DNA from: Nocardia carnea | Lineage (GTDB): Bacteria; Actinomycetota; Actinomycetes; Mycobacteriales; Mycobacteriaceae | Length of the DNA stretch: 35,408 bases | Direction: 5' to 3' | Assembly (NCBI RefSeq): GCF_029869215.1 | Contig: NZ_JARWPM010000107.1 | Coordinates: 1-35,408, forward strand | Part shown: positions 10,243 through 18,548 of the stretch, piece after piece | Position numbering within the stretch: the first letter of the stretch is position 1 | Layout: the number at the start of each line of letters is the position of its first letter | The notes under the pieces: model-generated | What the model was told of the DNA's origin: nothing | Databases searched by the model: none | What the model saw: only the letters and a program-made list of their open reading frames with translations | Position numbers and translations under genes: made by a program

Positions 10243-10362
10243 CGACACCACACCGGACGGGTTCCGGCCCGGATGCGGCCCCGCCGGAACGCCTACGGCG
10301 GTATCCGGCCCGACCGGCCCGCACAACCAGTACGGGGGCCCACCGGCGAAGGCAAGGGTTCC

Positions 10363-10375
10363 GATCACGGTGATC
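10363..10375. promoter_or_regulatory. 13-bp palindrome GATCACGGTGATC
   Basis: Six-base arms GATCAC/GTGATC around one central base, in the noncoding gap upstream of metK. It could be an operator for a dimeric repressor. The binding protein is not known. Confidence 0.3.
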
Positions 10376-10588
10376 CGATCGACCGGGCAGATCCGCCGTG
10401 GACCGGTCATCGGGGGCAGGCTGCCCACTGTCTTCGCGAGCGGTTCGCCCGGACTGCTATTCCCCGGTGTAGTTGCCCAGGCCTTGCCGGTGGTGCACGG
10501 TTCGTTATGCGCTGTTCACACGGGGGCGCAGAGCCCCGGCGAGCAGGGTCCGGTGGCCGTCCGCGACGGTCTCCTCAGGCCCGCGCGA

Positions 10589-11842
10589 TCAAGCCCCGCT
10601 ACCGCTGCCCGCCGCGGCGCGCTCACGGAGGAGCGGGCCCAGGGCATCGAGGACACGGCTGGCCAGTAGGGCCTTGGATCCGTGATCGAGGGCCTGTTCG
10701 CTGCCGTCGGCGCCGAGCAACCAGCCGTCGTTGGTGTCCACCTCGAACGCCTTACCGTCGCCCACCGCGTTGACCACCAGCAGATCGCAGCCCTTCCGGG
10801 CCAGTTTGGCGCGAGCGTGGGTGATGACATCGCCGTCCTCGTCGCCGGTTTCCGCGGCGAAACCGACGATGGCGGTGCCGGGCAACTGTCCCTCGCGGCG
10901 CGCCTGTACCAACCCCGCGAGGATGTCCTCGGTCCGCGACAACGCGATGCTGTCGGGTTCGTCCTTACCCTTTTTGATCTTGGCGGCGGCCACCGAGGAC
11001 GGCCGGAAATCGGCGACCGCGGCGGCCATGATCACCGCGTCGGCACCGACCGCGTGTTTGTCGACCGCGGTCTTGAGCTGTTCGGCGGTGGTGATGTGCA
11101 CGAGGTCGACCGCTGCGGGCGGCGCCATCTCGATGGTGTTGCCGGCGATCAGCGTCACCTGCGCACCGCGCTGGGCGGCGACCCGGGCCAGCGCGTAACC
11201 CTGTTTCCCGGAGCTGCGGTTGCCGAGGAAACGCACCGGGTCGAGCGGTTCCCGGGTCCCGCCGGCGGTGATCACGACCCGCTTACCGGCCAGATCGCGC
11301 GGTACCGCGTCGGCGCGTTCGAGCAACAGCGACGCCAGTCCGAAGATTTCCTCGGGTTCGGGCAGCCGGCCGGGGCCGGTATCGGCACCGGTGAGCCGGC
11401 CCGACGCGGGTTCCATCACGGTCGCCCCGTGCGCGCGCAAGGCCGCGACATTGGCGACGGTGGCCGCGTGCTCCCACATCTCGGTGTGCATAGCGGGCGC
11501 GAACAGCACCGGACATCGGGCCGTGAGCAGGGTCGCGGTGAGCAGATCGTCGGCGCGGCCGTGCGCGGCCCGGGCCATCAGATCGGCGGTGGCCGGGGCG
11601 ACGACGACCAGCTCGGCCTCCTGCCCCAGCCGCACATGCGGCACCTCCGGTACGTCGGCGAACACCCCGGTGTGCACCGGGTGGCCGGACAGCGCCTCGA
11701 AGGTTGCCTTGCCCACGAACTGCAATGCCGCCTCGGTGGGGATCACCCGGACCGTATGACCGGTTTCGGTGAACCGCCGCACCAGGGCGCACGCCTTGTA
11801 CGCGGCGATACCGCCGCCCACCCCGACAACTACCCGCGCCAT
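10589..11842 (-). CDS. coaBC: bifunctional phosphopantothenoylcysteine decarboxylase / phosphopantothenate-cysteine ligase
   Basis: Catalyses two steps of coenzyme A synthesis. Residues 1-180 are the FMN-dependent decarboxylase CoaC, with GGGIAAYKA, catalytic H69 in VPHVRL and the substrate clamp PAMHTEMW (116-123; His stands where E. coli has Asn). Residues about 185-417 are the CTP-dependent ligase CoaB, with ITAGGTREPLDPVRFLGN, NRSSGKQG at the dimer interface and the lysine loop KIKKGKD. The 417-residue length is typical. AGGAGG six bases before ATG 11842 fixes the start. It follows rpoZ by 43 bases, in the conserved mihF-gmk-rpoZ-coaBC order. coaD, a later pathway step, is at 22637. Confidence 0.96.
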   Translation of the reverse strand: MARVVVGVGGGIAAYKACALVRRFTETGHTVRVIPTEAALQFVGKATFEALSGHPVHTGVFADVPEVPHVRLGQEAELVVVAPATADLMARAAHGRADDLLTATLLTARCPVLFAPAMHTEMWEHAATVANVAALRAHGATVMEPASGRLTGADTGPGRLPEPEEIFGLASLLLERADAVPRDLAGKRVVITAGGTREPLDPVRFLGNRSSGKQGYALARVAAQRGAQVTLIAGNTIEMAPPAAVDLVHITTAEQLKTAVDKHAVGADAVIMAAAVADFRPSSVAAAKIKKGKDEPDSIALSRTEDILAGLVQARREGQLPGTAIVGFAAETGDEDGDVITHARAKLARKGCDLLVVNAVGDGKAFEVDTNDGWLLGADGSEQALDHGSKALLASRVLDALGPLLRERAAAGSGSGA

Positions 11843-11885
11843 CGCGCGCCTCCTGCCCTATCGGCCGTTCACCCGGTGAGCGGGG

Positions 11886-12164
11886 TTATTCGCCCTCGGT
11901 GTGCTCGAGCAGATCGCTGTGGATCTCGCGCATCGCGACCGACAGCGGCTTCTCCTGCGGCAGCGGCTCCACCAGCGGGCCGACGTATTCGAGGATGCCG
12001 TCACCGAGCTGGTTGTAGTAGTCGTTGATCTGACGGGCACGCTTGGCGGCGTAGATCACCAGCGCGTACTTGGACGAGGTGCGGTCGAGCAGCTCGTCGA
12101 TCGGCGGGTTGGTGAGGCCGACCGGGGTGTCGTAGGCGGGCGCGGCGATATCCGTACTGCTCAC
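11886..12164 (-). CDS. rpoZ: RNA polymerase omega subunit
   Basis: Small subunit that helps assemble RNA polymerase by binding beta-prime. The 92-residue product contains the conserved actinobacterial core [20 protein letters not shown] followed by the AAKRARQIN helix and the [17 protein letters not shown] tail. The GTG at 12164 with GGAG upstream gives a natural length; the frame stays open to 12212. It lies between gmk and coaBC on the same strand, the usual order. Confidence 0.95.
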   Translation of the reverse strand: MSSTDIAAPAYDTPVGLTNPPIDELLDRTSSKYALVIYAAKRARQINDYYNQLGDGILEYVGPLVEPLPQEKPLSVAMREIHSDLLEHTEGE

Positions 12165-12227
12165 TGAGGAAGCTCCTGCGGGGTCGGTGGCTCGGCTGCG
12201 CGGCCGCCTCACGGGCCGCGCAACGGG

Positions 12228-12812
12228 CTACGAATTGGAATTCGTGCTGACGAACAACGATACCAACTGCGCACAGGCGCTGGTCACGGTGTCGTTCACG
12301 ATCACGGTGTCGAACTCGTCACGTGCGGCGAGTTCCACCCGCGCGGTCTGCAGCCGGCGTTCGATCACCTCGGGTGATTCGGTACCACGGCTGCGCAGCC
12401 GGTTCTCCAGCTCTTCCCAGCTGGGCGGCGCGAGGAACACCAGTACGGCTTCCGGCATCACCCGGCGGATCGAGCGGGCGCCTGCGAGGTCTACCTCGAT
12501 CAGTACCGGCAGCCCCTCCGACAAGGCGGCCCGCACCGGGGCGGCCGGGGTCCCCGACCGTTGTAGTCCACCGTGGATATCGGCCCATTCGAGCAGATCA
12601 CCGGCGGAGATCATCGCATCGAACTCGGCCCGGCTGACGAACCGGTAATCGCGGCCGTCGACTTCACCGGGACGGGGATCCCGGGTGGTCGCCGACACGC
12701 TGAAAACCAGTTCCGGCAGCCGTTCGCGGACACAGCGCACCACGGTGGACTTGCCCACGGCCGAGGGGCCGACCAGTACAACCAGCCGACCCTTCGTCAT
12801 GTTCTCGATCAC
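12228..12812 (-). CDS. gmk: guanylate kinase
   Basis: Phosphorylates GMP to GDP using ATP. The Walker A loop GPSAVGKST is at residues 15-23, followed by the GMP-binding segment [27 protein letters not shown], the acidic strand [11 protein letters not shown] and the lid region with [11 protein letters not shown]. The 194-residue length fits. GTG at 12812 is taken; an ATG four codons on (12800) is an equal candidate and neither has a strong SD. It starts eight bases after the mihF stop, so the two are almost certainly cotranscribed. Confidence 0.96.
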   Translation of the reverse strand: MIENMTKGRLVVLVGPSAVGKSTVVRCVRERLPELVFSVSATTRDPRPGEVDGRDYRFVSRAEFDAMISAGDLLEWADIHGGLQRSGTPAAPVRAALSEGLPVLIEVDLAGARSIRRVMPEAVLVFLAPPSWEELENRLRSRGTESPEVIERRLQTARVELAARDEFDTVIVNDTVTSACAQLVSLFVSTNSNS

Positions 12813-12820
12813 CGAGGGTG

Positions 12821-13141
12821 TCAGGCGCCGAGATCGAATTTGGCGAGCAGCGCCTTGCGCTGGCGATCACCGAGACCACGGAGCCGACGCGTCGGCGCGA
12901 TCTCGAGCTCGGTCATGATCTCCTCGGCCTTGACCTTGCCGACCTTGGGCAGGGCTTCCAGCAGTGCGCGCACCTTCATCTTGCCGATGATCTCGTCGGT
13001 CTCGGCCTGGCCGAGGACCTCTTTCAAGTCGGTGCCGCCGCGCTTCAGGCGATCCTTGAGCTCCGCCCGAGCACGGCGAGCGGCAGCCGCCTTCTCCAGA
13101 GCAGCTTGCCGCTGCTCACTAGTCAGCTGGGGAAGGGCCAC
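12821..13141 (-). CDS. mihF: actinobacterial integration host factor (mIHF)
   Basis: A 106-residue nucleoid protein restricted to actinobacteria, which bends DNA and affects chromosome structure and phage integration. The N-terminal basic helix ([16 protein letters not shown]) and the helix-two-turn-helix DNA-binding part with [17 protein letters not shown] and [16 protein letters not shown] match the mycobacterial protein closely. GTG at 13141 has GGAGG five bases upstream, supporting the short form of the protein. It begins the gmk-rpoZ-coaBC operon. The upstream region holds an inverted repeat and a DnaA-box match. Confidence 0.95.
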   Translation of the reverse strand: MALPQLTSEQRQAALEKAAAARRARAELKDRLKRGGTDLKEVLGQAETDEIIGKMKVRALLEALPKVGKVKAEEIMTELEIAPTRRLRGLGDRQRKALLAKFDLGA

Positions 13142-13384
13142 GGTTCCTCCGTCTCATCGTTCTGCATCAAAACCTGCCGAACTACCCGGCAGTCTCAGCG
13201 ACCGTACCCACGACGCCCCCGGATTGCGAACCCACCCCCCAGGTCAGGGCATGAATCGGACCCCGTAACGCCCCCTTGCTACGGTGTCCGCGCGCCCGCT
13301 TGCCAACACCCTTCCGCACCGCGCTCGCATCGCGAAATACCTTTCCAGCAGGGCTTTTCGGCAAACCTCCACCATTTGCGGTGA

Positions 13385-13407
13385 GATAACCACCGCGGTT
13401 ATCCACA
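13385..13407. promoter_or_regulatory. inverted repeat with overlapping DnaA-box match
   Basis: GATAACC and GGTTATC form a perfect 7-base inverted repeat around five bases (13385-13403). Overlapping its right arm is TTATCCACA (13399-13407), identical to the classical DnaA box. The site lies about 250 bases upstream of mihF. It may be a regulatory site or hairpin; one box does not make an origin. Confidence 0.4.
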
Positions 13408-13599
13408 GCCCCGCTACCCTCCAGCCGCCCTACCAGGAATTTTCTGGAAATTTTTCGCAGGAACACGTTTTCACGACCCGCGACGACGTGACAGCCCTTG
13501 TTTCACCGTCCCCGAATCCCCCGAAACCCGCCCGCAACCCGCATCGAGACCGACGGCCCGAGCCGCGGCACCGAGCCCCCGAGGCCGGATGGGGACCCC

Positions 13600-13800
13600 T
13601 GACCCCGAAGCCGACGCAACCGGCAACCCCGAGCCCAGACAAACACTCGGAGCGCCCATGCCCCACGGCCCGAGACCGAACGCAACCAAACAGTGGCGCC
13701 AAGCCCGTCGAGACACCGGTGGGCTTCACCCACAGCCCTCCGTCACGCCACTACGACGCCGAGTCCAGCAAGCTACCCCGGGGTTCACCCACAGCCGTGC
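13600..13800. repeat. diverged dispersed intergenic repeat, copy A
   Basis: Shares colinear blocks with 35015-35200. On the plus strand these include the elements CCGAAC, GTGGC-CC, CAAGCC, CGCCGAGTCCAGC and CCCCGGGGTTCA, separated by variable spacers. The element CACCCACAGCC also occurs twice inside this copy. No coding potential is apparent. Confidence 0.45.
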
Positions 13801-13859
13801 CCCCCCCCACCCCCCCCCCCCCCCGAAACACCGGGCCGCCGCCGGGGCCCCCCCCCCCC
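13800..13859. repeat. C-rich low-complexity tract, probable assembly artefact
   Basis: Two C runs flank a short GC segment, again with G before C at its right part. It resembles the patches at 47-173 and 14844-14962 and probably marks poorly assembled sequence, so the true pyrF-mihF distance is unknown. Confidence 0.6.
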
Positions 13860-13860
13860 G

Positions 13861-13877
13861 CGCGCCGAAGGCGCGCC
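13861..13877 (-). terminator. GC hairpin downstream of pyrF, possible terminator
   Basis: GCGCGCC and GGCGCGC form a 7-base stem with a three-base loop. For leftward transcripts the T run lies before, not after, the stem, so this is not a classical terminator; U-less hairpin terminators are accepted in actinobacteria. It sits at the edge of the artefact patch. Confidence 0.25.
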
Positions 13878-13999
13878 AAAAAACACAGCACCTCTTCGGT
13901 GGGTTTGCCTGCGCACCTCTGCACGGGCGGGCCGGGCATCCCGTCGTCCACGACCGCACCCGCGACACACCTCCGCGCCCGGCCTACCGGGAACGAAGT

Positions 14000-14049
14000 G
14001 AACCACGGTGAAGATCAGCCGTGGTTCCGGCTCCTCAGCCGTGGTTCCG
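14000..14049. repeat. inverted repeat plus direct repeat at the pyrF 3' end
   Basis: GAACCACGG (14000-14008) and CCGTGGTTC (14019-14027) can form a 9-base stem with a 10-base loop. The 15-mer TCAGCCGTGGTTCCG occurs at 14015-14029 and again at 14035-14049, so the right arm is duplicated at a 20-base period and either copy could pair. It begins 18 bases past the pyrF stop, a good place for a terminator or mRNA 3' stabiliser. Confidence 0.5.
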
Positions 14050-14067
14050 CCCGCGGGACACCGCGTA

Positions 14068-14843
14068 TCAGCGCAGGAAAGCGAACTCCTCTTGAAAAGC
14101 CGCCAGGCGGTCCCGCAGAGCCGTCACCGAAGGCCCCGCACCCAGCACATCTCGCGAGACGTTCGGCAGCGCGGCGGGCCACAGGGCTTCCGGGAGCAGC
14201 GCGCGCACCGCCGCCGCGGTGCCACCTTGTGCCCCGACCCCCGGCAGCAGGATCGGACCGTTCAGTGCGGTGAGGTCGGGGATCTCGGTGAGTGTCGCGC
14301 CGATCACGACCCCGACCGAGCCCGGCCCCGGGCCCTCGTTGGCTTCTGCGGCCGCGTCGACCACGGTCTGGGCGAGCGTGCGCCCGTCCACGAGCGCCCG
14401 CTGCACCCGCGCCGCCTCCGGGTTGGAGGTGGCGGCCAGGACGAATACACCGCGTCCGTTGGCGCGGGCGAGGTCCAGGGCGGGCCCGAGCGCGCCGAAC
14501 CCGAGGTAGGGCGACACCGTGACCGCATCCGCCCCCAGCGGCCCGTCGGCGAGCCAGGTGCGGGCGTAGGCGGCCATGGTGGACCCGATATCGCCGCGTT
14601 TGGCGTCGGCCAGGACCAGGGTTCCGGAGGCCCGGAGCACTTCGACGGTGCGTTCGAGGACCGCGATACCCGCCGAGCCGTAGGCCTCGAAGAAGGCGAC
14701 CTGCGGTTTGACCACCGCCGCTACTCCGTCGAAGGCTTCCACACAGATCTCGGCGAACGTTTCCAGGCCGTTCGCGTCGTCGGGCAGCCCCCAGGACTCG
14801 AGCAGCGCGGGATGCGGGTCGATTCCGACGCAGATCGGCCCGT

Positions 14844-14844
<1 letters not shown>
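14068..14844 (-). CDS. pyrF: orotidine 5'-phosphate decarboxylase, type 2, 5' end lost
   Basis: Converts OMP to UMP, the last step of UMP synthesis. Intact sequence begins at [19 protein letters not shown] and continues through the class-2 signature [18 protein letters not shown], which carries the catalytic Lys and Asp residues, to [22 protein letters not shown] and the natural C-terminus. Roughly the first 15-20 residues and the start codon are replaced by the G/C tract at 14844-14962; translations through the tract give only Gly and Pro. carB, its usual upstream neighbour in actinobacteria, is not found. The enzyme call is sure; the gene is incomplete in this assembly and probably intact in the cell. 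Confidence 0.9.
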
Positions 14845-14962
<118 letters not shown>

Positions 14963-15140
14963 ACCGGCCGCCGTCGCCGGGTTTTCCGGCTGCGCTCAGC
15001 GGCGGTGCGAGGGGAAAACTACCCCTGCCGACTCGGGCGAAACACACTGCTTGCGCTATCTTTACGCCTCGTTTCCACCCGGTGGAGCGGGCGCGCGGAC
15101 GGCTACCGGCGTGGCTCCCGGTCACCGTGCGAAACCGCGG

Positions 15141-16682
15141 TTACGAATAGCACCGCGACCGGTCGGCGACCTCTTCGCAGGGCAGGTTCCCGTAGCGGCG
15201 GATCACATCCTGGCCGCCCTCCCAGAGCAGGAACCGCACGAAGCTCGCGCCGACCGATCCCGGCGGGAAATCGCCGTAGGAGAACGCGTACTCCACACCC
15301 CAGAACGGGTAGCTCGCATCGGCGATATTCTCGCGCGTCGGGGTTCGGTCGTCGATTTTTACGGCGGCCACGTCCGGAGTGTCCGCGGCATCGGCGTATT
15401 CGCTGTAGCCGACAGCTCCCGGCATCTCGGCGACCTCGGCCAGCACATCGTCGGTGGTCAAGGTCTGGCAGCGGCCCGGTCCGCCACTGCGCTCGAGCTG
15501 GTTGCAGGTGATACCGGGTTCGGCAGGCTGCCCCGACCCCAGCAGCCGGTTCTCGAAGTTCCAGCGGGTGCCCGACCCGGCGAACCGGTTGACCACCCGC
15601 ACCGGCAGGTCGGCACCGCCCACGGCCTGCCAGTTCGTCACCTCGCCGCGGAACAGCGCCCGGATCTGCTCGGTGGTGAGCCCGGTGACCCGCGTGTCCG
15701 GGTCCACGACCACGGTGAACCGCGACAGCGCCAGCGGCCGCTGCACCAGGCCCGGATAGTCGGCACCGTGGGGCGCGTCCCCGATCGCGAGCAGGGTGCC
15801 GTCGCGGCCGCGTTCGTCGCTCACCCGGGTCATCCCGCGGTCGGTGCCCTCGAACTCGTAGTCGAGGTCGGCGCCGGGGCAGGTCTTCTCGTACAGGTCG
15901 CCCGCTTCCCGGAGCACGCTTTCGAACGCCGTGGACCCCACCACCGTGAGCTTGCCGGTGGCACAGCCGCTGGGCGCGGCGTCGGATTCCAGAACGTTGA
16001 GCACCGTCATGGCCGCGATCACGGTGACCAGGAATCCGATCAGCACCAGCATGAGCGCCGAGGCGCCGGAACGTCCCTGTGTCTTGGCGATACCACCGCC
16101 GGTGACCACACCCTGCATCGTGGGTTCGGGATATTCGCCGGTGCCCGTGGTCCGTTCGAGGGTGGCCAGGATCTTGTAGTGGTCGGAACGGTTCAGCGGC
16201 ACCTTCGGCAGGTCGATGACGCCGACGTTCTGCCCGCTGAGTTCGCGATGACCGAAACCGGAGTCCGGTTCGAAACAGACGGCCAGGCCGGGGTTGCTGA
16301 GTTCGGTGACCGCCATCCCGATCACCCGGCGCTGCGGGAAATGCAGATGCAGCCCCGCCTGACCGTTCTGCCCGGTCACATAATCGGCCGCATCGATGGT
16401 TGTCGCACCGTTGTTCTCGATCCGGACCAGTACCACCGACAAATCCTGCAGGTTGCGTTCGGAGCCGTCGGCGGTCTGCCGCAACTGCCGCAGCGCCCCG
16501 GCATGCCCCGATTCGGCCTCACCGGTGACCGGGGTGTCCATCTGCACGCGCCAGCCGAGCCGTTTACGCCCGACGAACACGAACTCCCAGAGGAACGCGC
16601 CCATCGGAATCGCGATACCGGCGAGCGGGAGCACAATATTGAACAGCAGTTCACCCACCGGCCGTAACCACCCCGAATCCAC
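15141..16682 (-). CDS. two-TM membrane protein with extracellular PstS-like substrate-binding domain
   Basis: A 513-residue protein. TM1 spans about residues 13-37 and is followed by basic GRKRLGWR, so residues 38-205 should be cytoplasmic; TM2 spans about 208-230; residues 235-513 form an extracellular periplasmic-binding-protein domain of the PstS type, with LTVVGSTAFESV, LTTEQIRALFRGEVTNWQ and the phosphate-type loop FAGSGTRWNFEN. Six cysteines in this domain could form disulfides. No permease or ATPase gene is adjacent, and the double-TM layout differs from lipid-anchored PstS. It may sense rather than transport an anion; that is inference. GTG 16682 is the likely start, without a clear SD. 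Confidence 0.75.
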   Translation of the reverse strand: MDSGWLRPVGELLFNIVLPLAGIAIPMGAFLWEFVFVGRKRLGWRVQMDTPVTGEAESGHAGALRQLRQTADGSERNLQDLSVVLVRIENNGATTIDAADYVTGQNGQAGLHLHFPQRRVIGMAVTELSNPGLAVCFEPDSGFGHRELSGQNVGVIDLPKVPLNRSDHYKILATLERTTGTGEYPEPTMQGVVTGGGIAKTQGRSGASALMLVLIGFLVTVIAAMTVLNVLESDAAPSGCATGKLTVVGSTAFESVLREAGDLYEKTCPGADLDYEFEGTDRGMTRVSDERGRDGTLLAIGDAPHGADYPGLVQRPLALSRFTVVVDPDTRVTGLTTEQIRALFRGEVTNWQAVGGADLPVRVVNRFAGSGTRWNFENRLLGSGQPAEPGITCNQLERSGGPGRCQTLTTDDVLAEVAEMPGAVGYSEYADAADTPDVAAVKIDDRTPTRENIADASYPFWGVEYAFSYGDFPPGSVGASFVRFLLWEGGQDVIRRYGNLPCEEVADRSRCYS

Positions 16683-16821
16683 CCATCACGCTTCATCTTT
16701 GGCCATCGGGGCACCGAACCGAGTAGGGCGGAGAAGAGTTCGGGAACCGTTCATCGTCCCGTCATCGACGTCCGCGACGCACTACGCGCGCAATGTCCCG
16801 CTGGACTTCTCGTACTCGGGC

Positions 16822-17883
16822 TCAGCTATTTCCGGTGCGCGTCCACTCCAGCAAGTCGTCGAGGGGGCGGGAGTTGATGATCCGGTCCGGCGATATTTCA
16901 CAGGCCGTTGCGCGGGCGCACCCGTAACCCTGCCAGTCCAGCTGACCGGGGGCGTGCGCGTCGGTATCGAGGGCGAATTCACAACCCATCTCGTCGGCGA
17001 GCCGGATCAGCCGCTCCGGTGGGTCCTGCCGTTCGGGCCGGCTGTTGATTTCGACCGCCGTCCCGTAGCGGCGGCAGGCCTCGAAGACGACTTCGGCGTC
17101 GAATTGCGATTCCGGCCGAGTGCCGCGCCCGCCCTCGACCAGACGGCCGGTGCAGTGCCCGAGCACGTCCACGTGCGGGTTCGCCACCGCGTAGACCATG
17201 CGGCGGGTCATGGTGTCGCGGTCGTCGCGCAGCCGCGAATGCACACTGGCGACGACGATATCGAGTTCGGCGAGTAATTCGGTGTCCTGATCCAGCGCGC
17301 CGTCGTCGAGGATATCGACCTCGATGCCGGTGAGGATCCGGAAGGGCGCCAGCTCCGCGTTCAGTTCGGCGACCACCTCGAGCTGGTGGCGCAACCGCTG
17401 CGCCGACAGCCCGTTGGCCACGGTGAGCCGCGGGGAATGATCGGTCAGCGCGCAGTATTCGTGCCCGAGGGCGGCCGCGCAGCCCATCATCTCCGCGATC
17501 GGGCTCCCGCCGTCGGACCAGTCCGAATGGGTGTGCAGATCACCCCGCAGCCGGGACCGCAGCTCCGCGCCTTCGGGCCCGATCGGTTTCGCGGCCGCGC
17601 GTAGTTCGGCGAGATACCGCGGCACCACACCGGCGTAGGCTTCCTCGATCACCGCGGCGGTCTTGGGACCGATTCCCGGCAGCTCCTGCCAGGTTCCGGC
17701 CGCCGCCCGCCGGCGCACCTGGTCCGCGTCGAGGCCCGCGACGATATCGGCGGCCCGCCGGTATGCCTTCACCCGGTGCGTCTTCTCCCGGCTCCGCTCC
17801 AGCCAGAACCCGATCTCGCGCAACGCCGCCACCGGCCCGGGCGCGGGCCGCCGTGCGGTGGTCTCGGACGCCTCGCCGGACAC
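16822..17883 (-). CDS. PHP-domain phosphoesterase with N-terminal helix-hairpin-helix
   Basis: A 353-residue protein of the PolX C-terminal/YcdX type. Residues about 15-90 resemble the helical DNA polymerase beta-like N-terminus, with the hairpin LPGIGPKTAAVIEEAY. The PHP domain starts near residue 113 with the metal motif DLHTHSDWSDG and continues with CALTDHSPR, the GIEVDI strand, VVASVHSRL, DVLGHCTGR, EINSRP and the late metal motif DTDAHAP. No nucleotidyltransferase palm is seen, so it is not a polymerase. The likely role is metal-dependent phosphoester hydrolysis in DNA repair or nucleotide metabolism. GTG 17883 is three bases after the stop of the reductase gene, so the two are cotranscribed. 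Confidence 0.85.
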   Translation of the reverse strand: MSGEASETTARRPAPGPVAALREIGFWLERSREKTHRVKAYRRAADIVAGLDADQVRRRAAAGTWQELPGIGPKTAAVIEEAYAGVVPRYLAELRAAAKPIGPEGAELRSRLRGDLHTHSDWSDGGSPIAEMMGCAAALGHEYCALTDHSPRLTVANGLSAQRLRHQLEVVAELNAELAPFRILTGIEVDILDDGALDQDTELLAELDIVVASVHSRLRDDRDTMTRRMVYAVANPHVDVLGHCTGRLVEGGRGTRPESQFDAEVVFEACRRYGTAVEINSRPERQDPPERLIRLADEMGCEFALDTDAHAPGQLDWQGYGCARATACEISPDRIINSRPLDDLLEWTRTGNS

Positions 17884-17886
17884 CGC

Positions 17887-18468
17887 TCAGCGGGCCCTTC
17901 CGTATTTGAGGAACGCCACCCCGTCGTCGAAGACCTGACTGGTGATGATGCGGAACTCCGCGGGCTCGGGCAGCCGCGGCCCGGCGCCGAACAGCGGCCG
18001 CCCACGACCGAGCACGATCGGATGCAGTTTCAGGAAGATCTGGTCGATTTCCGGTAGCAGTTCCTGGGCCAGTGCACCACCACCGCACAACCAGATACCC
18101 GGACCCTGCTCACTTTTGAGTAGACGCACCCGGGCCAGCGGGTCGGCGCCGATCAGTTCCACCGCCGGGTCCGGCGGCGCGGTCAGCGTGGTGGACACGA
18201 CGAACTGACGGAGATGCGCGTACGGGCTCGACGTGCCGGTGCGCACACCGAAGTCATAGGTTTTGCGGCCCATGATCACGGTGTCGAAATTGGCATTGCG
18301 GGCGTCGATACCGAGTGCCCGGCGCACCTCCGACGGCAGGGTCTCCGGGTACTGCGCGGTGATCGTGGGCCCGTGGTCGCCACCGACCGGGAAGAAATCG
18401 ACGGTCCCGTCCTCGGTCGCGATGAACCCGTCGATGGTCGCGGCGACGAAATAGGTGAGCTTGCGCAT
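17887..18468 (-). CDS. dihydrofolate reductase / RibD C-terminal-like protein
   Basis: A 193-residue single-domain protein of the DHFR-like RibD_C family, NADPH-dependent reductases whose substrates are mostly unknown. It starts MRKLTYFVAATIDGFIATEDG, typical of the family (shown here to illustrate the first strand and Asp-Gly loop), then has VIMGRKTYDFG, FVVSTTL and the nucleotide-binding IWLCGGGALAQELL. ATG 18468 is chosen from AAGGA four bases upstream. It is not a canonical FolA. It lies 80 bases after mutM and directly before the PHP gene in the direction of transcription. Confidence 0.85.
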   Translation of the reverse strand: MRKLTYFVAATIDGFIATEDGTVDFFPVGGDHGPTITAQYPETLPSEVRRALGIDARNANFDTVIMGRKTYDFGVRTGTSSPYAHLRQFVVSTTLTAPPDPAVELIGADPLARVRLLKSEQGPGIWLCGGGALAQELLPEIDQIFLKLHPIVLGRGRPLFGAGPRLPEPAEFRIITSQVFDDGVAFLKYGRAR

Positions 18469-18548
18469 ACCGTCCTTCCCAGGCCTACCGGGTTGGTGAT
18501 CTTGCCCGAGAAAACCGTAACCCCTCGCCGGGTGCCGCGCGAGAGGTC

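Larger units (their letters stand above)
10129..10588. other. 460-base gap between coaBC and metK
   Basis: No convincing gene on either strand. It holds a possible ECF-type promoter for metK (10219-10242) and a 13-base palindrome (10363-10375). I could not make out a SAM riboswitch fold by eye. Confidence 0.55.
13142..14067. other. 926-base gap between pyrF and mihF
   Basis: No convincing gene. The mihF-proximal part (13280-13480) is relatively AT-rich and holds an inverted repeat and a DnaA box. From about 13480 the composition changes to strongly C/A-rich on the plus strand, including one copy of a diverged repeat (13600-13800), a C-rich artefact patch (13800-13859), a GC hairpin (13861-13877) and a repeat/hairpin group next to the pyrF stop (14000-14049). 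Confidence 0.6.

Noticed and set aside
10150..10428. Possible small protein or SAM riboswitch upstream of metK
   Set aside because: The small frame has no recognisable motif, and I could not draw a consistent riboswitch core by eye. A covariance search would decide.
13182..13466. 94-codon minus-strand frame upstream of mihF
   Set aside because: Separated from mihF by a stop and covering the inverted repeat and DnaA box; composition is unlike a gene here. A long mIHF form is not supported.
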